Shown: one piece after another, positions 51,019 to 58,996 of the stretch
Layout: each line of letters opens with the position of its first letter
How positions within the stretch are numbered: the stretch's first letter is position 1
Notes under the pieces: generated by a model
Database searches by the model: none
What the model was told of the DNA's origin: nothing
Seen by the model: only the letters and a program-made list of their open reading frames with translations
DNA from: Eubacteriales bacterium
Lineage (GTDB): Bacteria > Bacillota > Clostridia > Lachnospirales > Lachnospiraceae
DNA length: 64,000 nt
Direction of reading: 5' to 3'
NCBI GenBank assembly: GCA_030537135.1
Contig: JAUNOP010000001.1
Location: 1-64,000, forward strand
Program-made: the position numbers and the translations under genes

Positions 51019-52527
51019 ATGAGAAGGAGAAAAAGAAGATTACTGGGAATTTTGATAAGCATAGCAGGAATTCTGATTGCAGCCTGTTTTCTTGGAGTAC
51101 TGATTTACACGGAGATGATTCCCACAAAATATATGATTTTGGCAGGAGCCGTGCTGTTGGTGCTGCTGTTGGGAGGGGCCTTCCTTGTGTGGGACGCCAG
51201 ACGTCATATCCGTTTTTGGATTGGAGCTGTGCTTCATGTGCTTTTGGCACTTGTTTTGATTGTTGGGGGCTTTTATATTTTCCAGACAAGAAATACTCTG
51301 TCAGATATTTCAGAGGTAGGTATGGACGCCGCTCAGATTGAGGTGTATGTTGACGCAGATAATGATGCAGTCTCTGTGGGAGATTTGAGGGACGGAACCT
51401 TTGGAGTTCTCAAAGACCTTGACAGAGCAAACACAAACGCTGTTGTGCAGCAGCTTGAGGAGGAATTCGGGAAAGATATTGAGATTACAGAATATGAGGG
51501 GCTTACTGAGCTGGTAGACGGGCTGCGCTCGGGTGAGACAGATGCTGTGCTGATGAATCAGGCCTATATAGAGCTTTTTGAAGAGGTAGAAGGCTATGAG
51601 CATGTGCAAGAGGAGATGCGCTCTGTGGCAACAGAGATGGTAAACAGTGTGACAGAGTCTGAGAAGAGTGGGGATGGAACAGAGCAGAAGGAATCGGTGC
51701 GCCGGGTTTCTACGCTCCAGTCAGGTGCTGACAGTGATACGCTGCTTGTCTACATAAGCGGAATTGATACCAGAGATAAATCAATGGTTGCCAGAAGCAG
51801 AAGTGATGTGAACATTGTGGCTGCGATTAATACCAAAACCAGACAGGTGCTTCTTATCAACACGCCGCGCGATTACTATGTTCCGCTCTCTATATCAGGG
51901 GGAATTCCTGACAAGCTGACACATGCTGGAATCTATGGCGTGGACGTGAGTATGGAGACTCTGGAGATGCTCTATGATATATCATTTGACTGTTATTTTC
52001 GCGTAAACTTCAGCGGCTTTGTGGATATTATTGATGCCCTGGGAGGAATTGACGTGTATTCAGATTATGAATTCAATTCTCAGAATTCGCCAGGGTATTA
52101 TTTTCAGCAGGGCTTGAATCATATGGACGGGGAGACTGCTCTGGTGTTTTGCAGAGAGCGGTATTCCTTTGAGGAGGGAGACCGCCAGAGAGGAAAAAAT
52201 CAGATGGCCGTGGTGTCGGGCGTTATCAATAAGGCGCTTACGCCGAGTATTCTCACTGGTTATACGTCTGTTCTGGAGGCTGTGAAGGGAAGCTTTGAAA
52301 CCAATATTTCTTATAATAGAATTGCAAAGCTTGTAAAGGAACAGCTTGAGAGCGGAGGAGCTTGGAATGTGGTGACCTATAGTGTGGACGGCACCGGAGA
52401 TTCCCAGAAGCCCTTTTCCATGAGTGTTCCAGCCTATGTCATGATTCCTGACCAGACAACAGTTGACAAGGCTAAGCAGCTGATAGAGCAGGTGGAAAAC
52501 GGAGAAAGTATTCATCTGGACCTGTAG
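51019..52527 (+). CDS. LCP-family (LytR-CpsA-Psr) protein with an extra N-terminal membrane region
   Basis: LCP proteins attach wall polymers (teichoic acid or capsule) to peptidoglycan. The 502-residue product has about three hydrophobic segments in residues 1-95. A domain of about 120 residues follows, with DRANTNAVVQQLEEEFG and ETDAVLMNQAYIELFEE, and then the LCP catalytic domain. Key LCP parts are visible: RSDVNIVAAINTKTRQ (phosphate-binding Arg/Asp region), LINTPRDYYV and the RQRGKNQ block. The extra domain resembles a solute-binding protein lobe and is not in the simple LytR form. AGGAGAAAAG precedes the ATG. Confidence 0.88.
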   Translation: MRRRKRRLLGILISIAGILIAACFLGVLIYTEMIPTKYMILAGAVLLVLLLGGAFLVWDARRHIRFWIGAVLHVLLALVLIVGGFYIFQTRNTLSDISEVGMDAAQIEVYVDADNDAVSVGDLRDGTFGVLKDLDRANTNAVVQQLEEEFGKDIEITEYEGLTELVDGLRSGETDAVLMNQAYIELFEEVEGYEHVQEEMRSVATEMVNSVTESEKSGDGTEQKESVRRVSTLQSGADSDTLLVYISGIDTRDKSMVARSRSDVNIVAAINTKTRQVLLINTPRDYYVPLSISGGIPDKLTHAGIYGVDVSMETLEMLYDISFDCYFRVNFSGFVDIIDALGGIDVYSDYEFNSQNSPGYYFQQGLNHMDGETALVFCRERYSFEEGDRQRGKNQMAVVSGVINKALTPSILTGYTSVLEAVKGSFETNISYNRIAKLVKEQLESGGAWNVVTYSVDGTGDSQKPFSMSVPAYVMIPDQTTVDKAKQLIEQVENGESIHLDL

Positions 52528-52544
52528 AAGACAGAATACAAAAG

Positions 52545-52587
52545 AACAGCTATTGATAGCTTGACAGAGCATCAATGGCTGTTTTTT
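52545..52587 (+). terminator. LCP gene terminator
   Basis: AACAGCTATTGAT / ATCAATGGCTGTT stem with one mismatch and a 13-base loop, followed by TTTTTT. Confidence 0.85.
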
Positions 52588-52660
52588 GCATAGAAGAGCT
52601 TAAGCGCTTAACAATAAAATTTTGCGCAAAATAGGAAATTTTGGTTCTGGCTTGCCCGGG

Positions 52661-53758
52661 TTAGGAATTTTTGTAAAAACGTATCACAGAATCCAGCTGC
52701 GAGGACATATTGGCAAAAAGGAGGTCCACCAGCGCCAGGGCGCACATGGCTTCCACAACCACCACAGCCCTCGGAACAATAACAGGGTCGTGCCTTCCCT
52801 TGATTTCCAGAGAGATTTCTTCCTTATCCTGGTTTACAGTTGTCTGCGGTCTTGCAATGGATGGCGTTGGTTTGATGGATGCGCGAACAAGAATCTGGCT
52901 TCCGTCGCTGATTCCGCCCATGATTCCGCCCGCGTGATTGCTGGTCTTTATGACATGGCCGTCTTTCAGACAGAAACCGTCGTTGTCTTCAGAGCCTTTT
53001 AGAGAAGCCGCGCGGATTCCCTCTCCGATTTCTACTGCTTTTACAGCGCCTATGGACATGACTGCAGAGGCGAGCAGGGCGTCCAGCTTCTCAAAAACAG
53101 GTTCTCCAAGACCTGCGGGAACCCCGTCTATACGGCATTCAATGCTGCCGCCAGCAGAATCCAGGTTTTTTATGCAGGTCTCCAGATATTCAGAGGCTCT
53201 CTTGGCTGCCGCTGCATCTGGCATACAGAAGGGGTTCTGGGAAATTTCCGCAAAGTCAAAATTGTTGATTTCTACAGAACCTATGGAGCGAGTGTAGGCA
53301 GTAAAGGAAATGCCGAGCTGCTCCAGAATTTTAGCGGCAATGGCGCCTGCTGCTACCCTGCCTATGGTTTCTCTTCCTGAGCTTCTTCCGCCTCCTCTGT
53401 AGTCCCGGAAACCATATTTTTGGTCAAACGTATAATCTGCGTGTCCCGGACGATAGCTCTGGGCAATGTTTCCATAATCCCTGGAGCGCTGGTCCGTGTT
53501 TCGGACAAGCAGAGAGATAGGGGTACCGGTGGTTTTTCCCTCAAAGACTCCTGACAGAATTTCCACGCAGTCCCCTTCCTGTCTGGCAGTTGCATACCGG
53601 CTTTGGCCGGGCTTTCTTCTATTAAGATACTTCTGTATATCTTCCTCGCCCAGGGGAAGACCTGCCGGACAACCGTCGATGACAGCACCGAGCGCCTTGC
53701 CGTGCGATTCTCCCCAGGTAGTAACACGGAATCGTGTTCCAAATGTAGAGCCGTTCAT
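52661..53758 (-). CDS. aroC: Chorismate synthase
   Basis: AroC converts EPSP to chorismate using reduced FMN. The 365-residue product has the three family blocks GESHGKALGAVIDG, RPGHADYTFDQKYGFRDYRGGGRSSGRET and the C-terminal NHAGGIMGGISDG / SIARPQTT segment. ATG 53758 (MNGSTFGTRF) follows AAGAAAGG; upstream in-frame ATG 53767 is too close to it. No other shikimate genes are near. Its leader contains a 15-bp perfect hairpin (see 53841-53880), which may regulate it. Confidence 0.96.
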   Translation of the reverse strand: MNGSTFGTRFRVTTWGESHGKALGAVIDGCPAGLPLGEEDIQKYLNRRKPGQSRYATARQEGDCVEILSGVFEGKTTGTPISLLVRNTDQRSRDYGNIAQSYRPGHADYTFDQKYGFRDYRGGGRSSGRETIGRVAAGAIAAKILEQLGISFTAYTRSIGSVEINNFDFAEISQNPFCMPDAAAAKRASEYLETCIKNLDSAGGSIECRIDGVPAGLGEPVFEKLDALLASAVMSIGAVKAVEIGEGIRAASLKGSEDNDGFCLKDGHVIKTSNHAGGIMGGISDGSQILVRASIKPTPSIARPQTTVNQDKEEISLEIKGRHDPVIVPRAVVVVEAMCALALVDLLFANMSSQLDSVIRFYKNS

Positions 53759-53840
53759 AACAATCATCCTTTCTTTTGCAATCCGCCTATTTTTCAGCAG
53801 AAAATGGCTTCTTGCATATGTTTTTAGTGGGATTAAGGCT

Positions 53841-53880
53841 CGCAAAGCCTCCTGCAAGAATGCAGGCAGGAGGCTTTGCG
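53841..53880 (-). promoter_or_regulatory. Strong hairpin in the aroC leader
   Basis: A perfect 15-bp stem, CGCAAAGCCTCCTGC (53841-53855) against GCAGGAGGCTTTGCG (53866-53880), loop of 10. On the minus strand it lies between the aroC promoter and start codon. No U-run follows on either strand, so it is not a standard terminator. It might be an attenuator remnant, an mRNA stabiliser or a repeat. Confidence 0.55.
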
Positions 53881-53910
53881 GCCTTTTGCTCTTGATATCA
53901 TAACGAATTT

Positions 53911-53939
53911 ATTATAAAGGAACAGCAAGAAAAAGTAAA
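53911..53939 (-). promoter_or_regulatory. aroC promoter
   Basis: On the minus strand: TTTACT (53934-53939), 17 bases, TATAAT (53911-53916). Confidence 0.6.
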
Positions 53940-53960
53940 TGGATAGAAAGAGATAAATAG

Positions 53961-53997
53961 GTTACTGTTCACGGGCGACTATTCCGCGAACAGTAAC
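53961..53997. repeat. Single palindromic element GTTACTGTTC...GAACAGTAAC
   Basis: 14-base arms (53961-53974 and 53984-53997) pair with one mismatch around a 9-base loop. Only one copy is seen in this window. It lies between the divergent aroC and corA promoters and is followed by a partial repeat of its right end (AATAGTAAC). Confidence 0.55.
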
Positions 53998-54038
53998 ATA
54001 AATAGTAACGAAATTACCTGTAAACCCTGCTCGTTGAC

Positions 54039-54067
54039 TTGACAAAGAGATTACCAGATTTTATAAT
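54039..54067 (+). promoter_or_regulatory. corA promoter with structured leader
   Basis: Full consensus TTGACA (54039-54044), 17 bases, TATAAT (54062-54067). The leader to ATG 54174 is about 100 bases and contains pairable segments GGCG / CGCC and CCC / GGG around 54094-54138. Confidence 0.75.
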
Positions 54068-54173
54068 GTTAGGTGTATTTTTGAAATTCGATAAGGCGGA
54101 TGTTCTGCCCGACGGGGATTACGAATGTTCGCCTGACGCAGAAATACAAAGGATGATGAAGGGAAGTGAAATC

Positions 54174-55115
54174 ATGGTAAATATCTATAAAACAATAGAC
54201 GGACAGCTTCAGGAAATCTCACAACCGCAGGAAGGCTGCTGGATAGCCATGACAAACCCCACTGCCACTGAGATTTACGAGATGTCAGAGAAATTTCATA
54301 TAGAGGTAGATGATCTGCGGGCGCCTCTGGATGAGGAAGAGCGTTCTCGTATTGAGGCAGAGGATAATTATACGCTGATTCTGGTGGACGTGCCGATTAT
54401 TGAGGAACGCAATGACAAGGACTGGTATGGTACCATTCCTTTGGGCATTATTGTGACAGACAAAATGATTTTTACCATCTGTCTGGAAAAAAACCAGGTT
54501 ATCAGCCGGTTTATGGAGGGAAGAGTCCGAAACTTTCATACCTATATGAAAACCCGCTTTATTCTTCAAATCCTGTATAGAAACGCCAGCGTTTATCTAA
54601 GATACCTGCGTATTATAGATAAGAAGAGCGAGCAAATCGAAGAAAAGCTGCATGTATCTACCAGAAATCAGGAGCTTTTGGAGCTTTTGGAGCTGGAGAA
54701 AACTCTGGTTTACTTTACAACGTCTCTGCGCTCTAATGAGGTGGTTCTGGAAAAGCTGATGAAAATGGACAGCATTAAGAAATATCCAGAGGATACAGAC
54801 CTTTTGGAGGACGTCATCATTGAAAATAAGCAGGCTATTGAGATGGCAAATATTTACAGCGGAATTCTCAGCAGTATGACAGGGACCTTTGCATCGGTTA
54901 TTTCCAACAACCTGAATATTGTCATGAAGGCTCTGGCTGCTATTACGATTGTGATGTCCATTCCCACCATCATTTCCAGCGCTTATGGAATGAATGTAAA
55001 TCTGACGGGAATGCCCCTTTCAGACAGTCCGTGGGGATTTTTGATTATTAACCTGTGTTCTTTGGCGTTGTGTCTGATTGTGGCGATTGTACTGGTCAAA
55101 AAGCGCTTCTTTTGA
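54174..55115 (+). CDS. corA: CorA-family magnesium/divalent cation transporter
   Basis: CorA forms a pentameric membrane channel for Mg2+ (sometimes Co2+ or Zn2+). The 313-residue product has the cytoplasmic funnel domain and two C-terminal membrane helices with the signature YGMN (in SAYGMNVNLTG). The final helix ends in LVKKRFF, as in the family. ATG 54174 follows AAGGGAAG. A longer frame from 54039 overlaps the promoter and is rejected. Control may come from the structured leader, since Mg2+ transporters are often governed by RNA elements; this is inference. Confidence 0.93.
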   Translation: MVNIYKTIDGQLQEISQPQEGCWIAMTNPTATEIYEMSEKFHIEVDDLRAPLDEEERSRIEAEDNYTLILVDVPIIEERNDKDWYGTIPLGIIVTDKMIFTICLEKNQVISRFMEGRVRNFHTYMKTRFILQILYRNASVYLRYLRIIDKKSEQIEEKLHVSTRNQELLELLELEKTLVYFTTSLRSNEVVLEKLMKMDSIKKYPEDTDLLEDVIIENKQAIEMANIYSGILSSMTGTFASVISNNLNIVMKALAAITIVMSIPTIISSAYGMNVNLTGMPLSDSPWGFLIINLCSLALCLIVAIVLVKKRFF

Positions 55116-55232
55116 CAGCTGATGTGGAACGAGAAAGCAGCAAAGTGGATATTGTGTTCCTTGGATATTGGAAATATCTGCCGGATATGTTCGCTTTGCA
55201 CCCTATTTTAAAGAAATGGAGCAGAATTATTT

Positions 55233-56096
55233 ATGAACATTATCACAAAGCTGGAACGAAAATTCCATGGAAGAGGAATTCCGAACCTGACGATATGGAT
55301 CATTGCATGCTATATTATCGGCTATGTTTTGCAGATTGTAAACCCGTCTATTTTTCAGTTTCTCTATCTTGACCCTGTGTATATTTTAAAGGGGCAGGTA
55401 TGGAGGCTTGTCACCTGGGTTCTGGTGCCTCCGGGATCCTTTAGCTTTTTCACGATTATCACCCTGTTTTTCTATTACTCCATTGGCGTATCCATGGAGC
55501 GCACCTGGGGAGAATTTCGCTACAGCCTTTATATTATTTCTGGATTGATTTTTACCATTATAGGAGCTTTTTTCCTGTTTTTTATTATACTTCTGACTAC
55601 CGGCGAGCGCTGCTCTGTTGGAAGCATATTTTCTACCTATTATGTAACAATGTCCATATTTCTTGCTTTTGCGGCAACCTATCCGGAAATGCAGGTGTTT
55701 TTGTATGGAATACTTCCCCTTAAGGTAAAGTGGATGGGCTTTATCTATGGGGCTGTGATTTTGTATGATTTGGTGACTTATATACGTAGGGGAGTGTGGT
55801 TTATGGCAATCCCGATGATAGCGTCTCTTCTTAACTTTATTATTTACTTTTTCTCAACCAGAAACTTAAGCAGATATAATCCAAAGGAAGTGAAGAGGCG
55901 GAGGGAATTCCGAAAGGCTATGCAGCCCTCTGGACGAATGAAGAGCCAGGGAGGAGCGATTACAAAGCACAAATGCGCAGTGTGCGGCCAGACAGAGCTG
56001 GATAATCCAGACTTGGAATTCCGTTTTTGCTCGAAATGCAATGGCAATTATGAATATTGCCAGAATCATTTATTTACTCACCAACATATCAAATAG
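55233..56096 (+). CDS. Rhomboid-like membrane protein with C-terminal zinc ribbon
   Basis: The 287-residue product has about six membrane helices in residues 15-215, with spacing and motifs resembling rhomboid proteins (WRLVTWVLVPPG, GVSMERTWGEFRY, PLKVKWMG). The serine protease motif GxSG is not seen; the corresponding region reads RCSVGSIF, so it is likely proteolytically inactive. A cytoplasmic tail carries CAVCGQTELD and FCSKCNGNYEYCQNH, a CxxC / CxxC zinc ribbon. It could recognise membrane proteins like other pseudo-rhomboids. It starts 117 bases after corA and ends 11 bases before pyk. Confidence 0.78.
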   Translation: MNIITKLERKFHGRGIPNLTIWIIACYIIGYVLQIVNPSIFQFLYLDPVYILKGQVWRLVTWVLVPPGSFSFFTIITLFFYYSIGVSMERTWGEFRYSLYIISGLIFTIIGAFFLFFIILLTTGERCSVGSIFSTYYVTMSIFLAFAATYPEMQVFLYGILPLKVKWMGFIYGAVILYDLVTYIRRGVWFMAIPMIASLLNFIIYFFSTRNLSRYNPKEVKRRREFRKAMQPSGRMKSQGGAITKHKCAVCGQTELDNPDLEFRFCSKCNGNYEYCQNHLFTHQHIK

Positions 56097-56107
56097 GAGG
56101 TAACCCC

Positions 56108-57547
56108 ATGAAAAAAAGAACCAAAATCATCTGTACCTTAGGCCCTGCGATTGCCAACAAGGAAATTCTGAAGTCCCTGATGCTCAATGGTATGGATCTG
56201 GCAAGATTGAATTTTTCCCATGGCACTCATGAGGAGCATGCAAAGAGAGTGGAAATGGTGAAGGAAGCAAGAGAGGAGCTTCAGATTCCTGTTGCCCTTG
56301 TTCTGGACACCAAGGGACCGGAGATTCGTACAGGAGTGCTTAAGGGAGGAGCAAAGGTAAGTCTTGAGGCAAATCAGATGTTTACTCTTACCACAGAGGA
56401 CTGCGAGGGAGACAACACCAGAGTTTCCATTACCTACAAGACGCTGTACAAGGATGTTGTTCCTGGAAACACGATTCTGATTGACGACGGCTTAATTGGA
56501 ATGACAGTAAAGGAAATCAAGGGTACTGATATTGTATGTCAGGTAGTAAACGGCGGTGAGCTTGGACAGCGTAAGGGCATTAATGTACCGAATGTAAAGG
56601 TAAAGCTTCCTGGAATGACAGAACAGGACAAGAAGGACATTCTGTTTGGCATTGGACAGGGCTTTGATTATATTGCAGCCTCCTTTGTAAGAAATGCAGA
56701 GGTTCTGTGGGAGATGAGAGAGCTTCTGGATGAGAACGGAGGAAAGGAAATCGGCATTATTGCAAAGATCGAGAATGCAGAGGGCGTGGAGAATATTGAT
56801 GAGATTATCGAGGTCGCAGACGGCATCATGGTAGCCAGAGGCGACTTGGGCGTAGAGATTCCTGCAAGTCAGGTTCCGCACATCCAGAAACAGATTATTC
56901 AGAAATGCAATGAAAATTATGTTCCTGTTATCACTGCGACACAGATGCTGGATTCTATGATGAGAAATCCTCGTCCGACCAGAGCCGAGGTGACAGACGT
57001 TGCCAATGCCATCTACGATGGTACAGACGCCATCATGCTCTCCGGTGAGACGGCAGCAGGAAAATATCCGATAAAGGCTGTCCGTATGATGGTGGAGATC
57101 GCAGAGACAACGGAAAAATATGTGGACTATCAGAGCCACCGCAAAAACAGAAATATGTACCGTCAGAGTGCTGTTTCCAGCGCTGTCGGCCTTTCAGCTG
57201 TGACAACTGCTCAGGGACTTAAGGCTCAGGCCATTGTTACTCCTACGATTTCCGGAAAAACGGCTCTTCTGATTTCCAATTATCGCCCAGAGGTTCCGAT
57301 TTATGCCATCACCCCGAACGAGGTGGTGCAACGCAGGCTTCAGCTTCTCTGGGGAGTAACTCCGCTAAAGGGTTATGAGAAGACCTCCACAGAGCTTATC
57401 ATTGCCCATGCAATGAATACGGTAAGAAAGCATAAACTGGTTAACAAGGGCGACCTGGTTGTTTTTACAGCCGGAGACCCGGCAACCAATATTCGCTCTG
57501 GAGAGGGCGCAGTGACCAATATGCTGCATATTGTGGAAGCAAAATAG
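56108..57547 (+). CDS. pyk: Pyruvate kinase
   Basis: Pyk makes ATP and pyruvate from phosphoenolpyruvate, the last step of glycolysis. The 479-residue product starts RTKIICTLGPA and has the active-site IAKIENAEGVENIDEI, the metal/PEP-binding MVARGDLGVEI and the monovalent-ion region. It lacks the C-terminal PEP-utilising extension seen in some Bacillus enzymes. TAGGAGGTAA lies 7 bases before ATG 56108, a very strong site. Upstream in-frame starts inside the rhomboid-like gene are rejected. Confidence 0.96.
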   Translation: MKKRTKIICTLGPAIANKEILKSLMLNGMDLARLNFSHGTHEEHAKRVEMVKEAREELQIPVALVLDTKGPEIRTGVLKGGAKVSLEANQMFTLTTEDCEGDNTRVSITYKTLYKDVVPGNTILIDDGLIGMTVKEIKGTDIVCQVVNGGELGQRKGINVPNVKVKLPGMTEQDKKDILFGIGQGFDYIAASFVRNAEVLWEMRELLDENGGKEIGIIAKIENAEGVENIDEIIEVADGIMVARGDLGVEIPASQVPHIQKQIIQKCNENYVPVITATQMLDSMMRNPRPTRAEVTDVANAIYDGTDAIMLSGETAAGKYPIKAVRMMVEIAETTEKYVDYQSHRKNRNMYRQSAVSSAVGLSAVTTAQGLKAQAIVTPTISGKTALLISNYRPEVPIYAITPNEVVQRRLQLLWGVTPLKGYEKTSTELIIAHAMNTVRKHKLVNKGDLVVFTAGDPATNIRSGEGAVTNMLHIVEAK

Positions 57548-57628
57548 CCATGCTAAGGCGCCCTTGCAGCAATGAATTCGGCGTTTCCCTGACAAGAAAG
57601 AGAAGACACACATAGAGGAGATATTATT

Positions 57629-58906
57629 ATGAAAAAACAACCATTTGTCACCCTGGAAAAGCTCCAGGAAATCACAAAAGAATACCCTACGCCCTTTCAT
57701 CTTTATGATGAGAAGGGAATCCGTGAAAATGCCAGAGCCTTGCAGGAGGCATTTGCATGGAACAGAGGATTCCGTGAATTCTTTGCCGTGAAGGCAACGC
57801 CAAATCCCTACCTGATTCAGATTCTTCAGGAATATGGCTGCGGCTGTGACTGCTCGTCCATGACAGAGCTGATGCTGGCAAAGGCCATTGGCTGCAAAGA
57901 GGGGGAAATCATGTTTTCCTCCAATGACACGCCGGATGAGGAATTTAAGTACTGCCATGAAATCGGAGGAATCATCAACCTGGACGACATCACGCACATT
58001 GAGCATGTGGAAAAGGCAGTGGGAGCGATTCCGAAAACCATAAGCTGCCGCTATAATCCGGGAGGACTCTTCCAGATGAGCAACGGCATCATGGACAATC
58101 CAGGAGACGCCAAGTATGGTATGACGACCGAGCAGATTTTTGAAGCCTTCCGCATTCTCAAGGATAAGGGCGCCGAGAACTTTGGTATTCATGCTTTCCT
58201 TGCCAGCAATACGGTTACAAATGAATATTATCCTCTGCTGGCAAAGGTTCTTTTTGAGGTTGCAGTGAGGCTTCAGAAGGAAACGGGCGCGCACATTACC
58301 TTTATCAATCTTTCAGGCGGTATTGGAATCCCTTACAGGCCGGATCAGGAGCCAAACGACATCCGCCTTATCGGAGAGGGCGTGCGCAGAGTTTATGAAG
58401 AGGTTCTGATTCCGGCGGGAATGGGCGACGTTGCCATTTACACAGAGCTTGGACGCTTTATGATGGGACCCTACGGGTGTCTGGTGACAAAAGCTATTCA
58501 TGAGAAACACATCCACAAGGAGTATATTGGCGTGGATGCCTGCGCAGTCAATCTGATGCGCCCTGCCATGTACGGCGCTTATCATCATATCACGGTTATG
58601 GGCAAGGAGAATGCGCCCTGTGACCACGTATATGATGTGACTGGCTCCCTGTGTGAGAACAATGATAAATTTGCCATTGACCGTGAGCTTCCTGAAATTG
58701 AGATAGGCGATTTGCTGGTTATCCATGATACAGGCGCACATGGCTTTGCCATGGGCTACAATTATAATGGCAAGCTCAAATCTGCCGAGCTTCTGCTGAA
58801 AGAGGATGGAAGCTTCCAGCTGATACGGCGCGCAGAGACTCCGAAGGATTACTTTGCTACCTTTGACTGCTTCCCTGTGTATGAGAAGCTTTTGGAGGAC
58901 GCTTAA
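57629..58906 (+). CDS. lysA: Diaminopimelate decarboxylase
   Basis: LysA converts meso-diaminopimelate to lysine with PLP. The 425-residue product has the alanine-racemase fold motif FFAVKATPNP with the PLP lysine, the glycine-rich NLSGGIGIPY and the C-terminal ELGRFMMGPYG and CENNDKFA segments. The family is shared with other basic-amino-acid and carboxynorspermidine decarboxylases, but the motifs and length favour LysA. GAGGAGATA precedes the ATG. Confidence 0.88.
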   Translation: MKKQPFVTLEKLQEITKEYPTPFHLYDEKGIRENARALQEAFAWNRGFREFFAVKATPNPYLIQILQEYGCGCDCSSMTELMLAKAIGCKEGEIMFSSNDTPDEEFKYCHEIGGIINLDDITHIEHVEKAVGAIPKTISCRYNPGGLFQMSNGIMDNPGDAKYGMTTEQIFEAFRILKDKGAENFGIHAFLASNTVTNEYYPLLAKVLFEVAVRLQKETGAHITFINLSGGIGIPYRPDQEPNDIRLIGEGVRRVYEEVLIPAGMGDVAIYTELGRFMMGPYGCLVTKAIHEKHIHKEYIGVDACAVNLMRPAMYGAYHHITVMGKENAPCDHVYDVTGSLCENNDKFAIDRELPEIEIGDLLVIHDTGAHGFAMGYNYNGKLKSAELLLKEDGSFQLIRRAETPKDYFATFDCFPVYEKLLEDA

Positions 58907-58936
58907 ATTTGGCCATGTAAAAAACAGAGCATAAAT

Positions 58937-58980
58937 ACAGAGGGACATGATATCATGGATATGGTATCATGTCCCTCTGT
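58937..58980. terminator. Long perfect hairpin between lysA and the XRE gene
   Basis: A 16-bp perfect stem (58937-58952 and 58965-58980) with a 12-base loop, in a convergent gap. There is no clear U-run on either strand. It may still stop both genes. Confidence 0.55.
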
Positions 58981-58996
58981 GCTGCGGCAAATGAGT

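Noticed and set aside
54070-54170. Guanidine-type (mini-ykkC) or M-box riboswitch ahead of corA
   Set aside because: I see two small hairpins with ACG near their loops, but closing pairs do not match mini-ykkC, the gene is not an SMR exporter, and the leader is too short for an M-box. I only report a structured leader.
57365-58294. A 309-residue open frame antisense to pyk/lysA
   Set aside because: It overlaps two well-supported genes on the other strand and has no family features.
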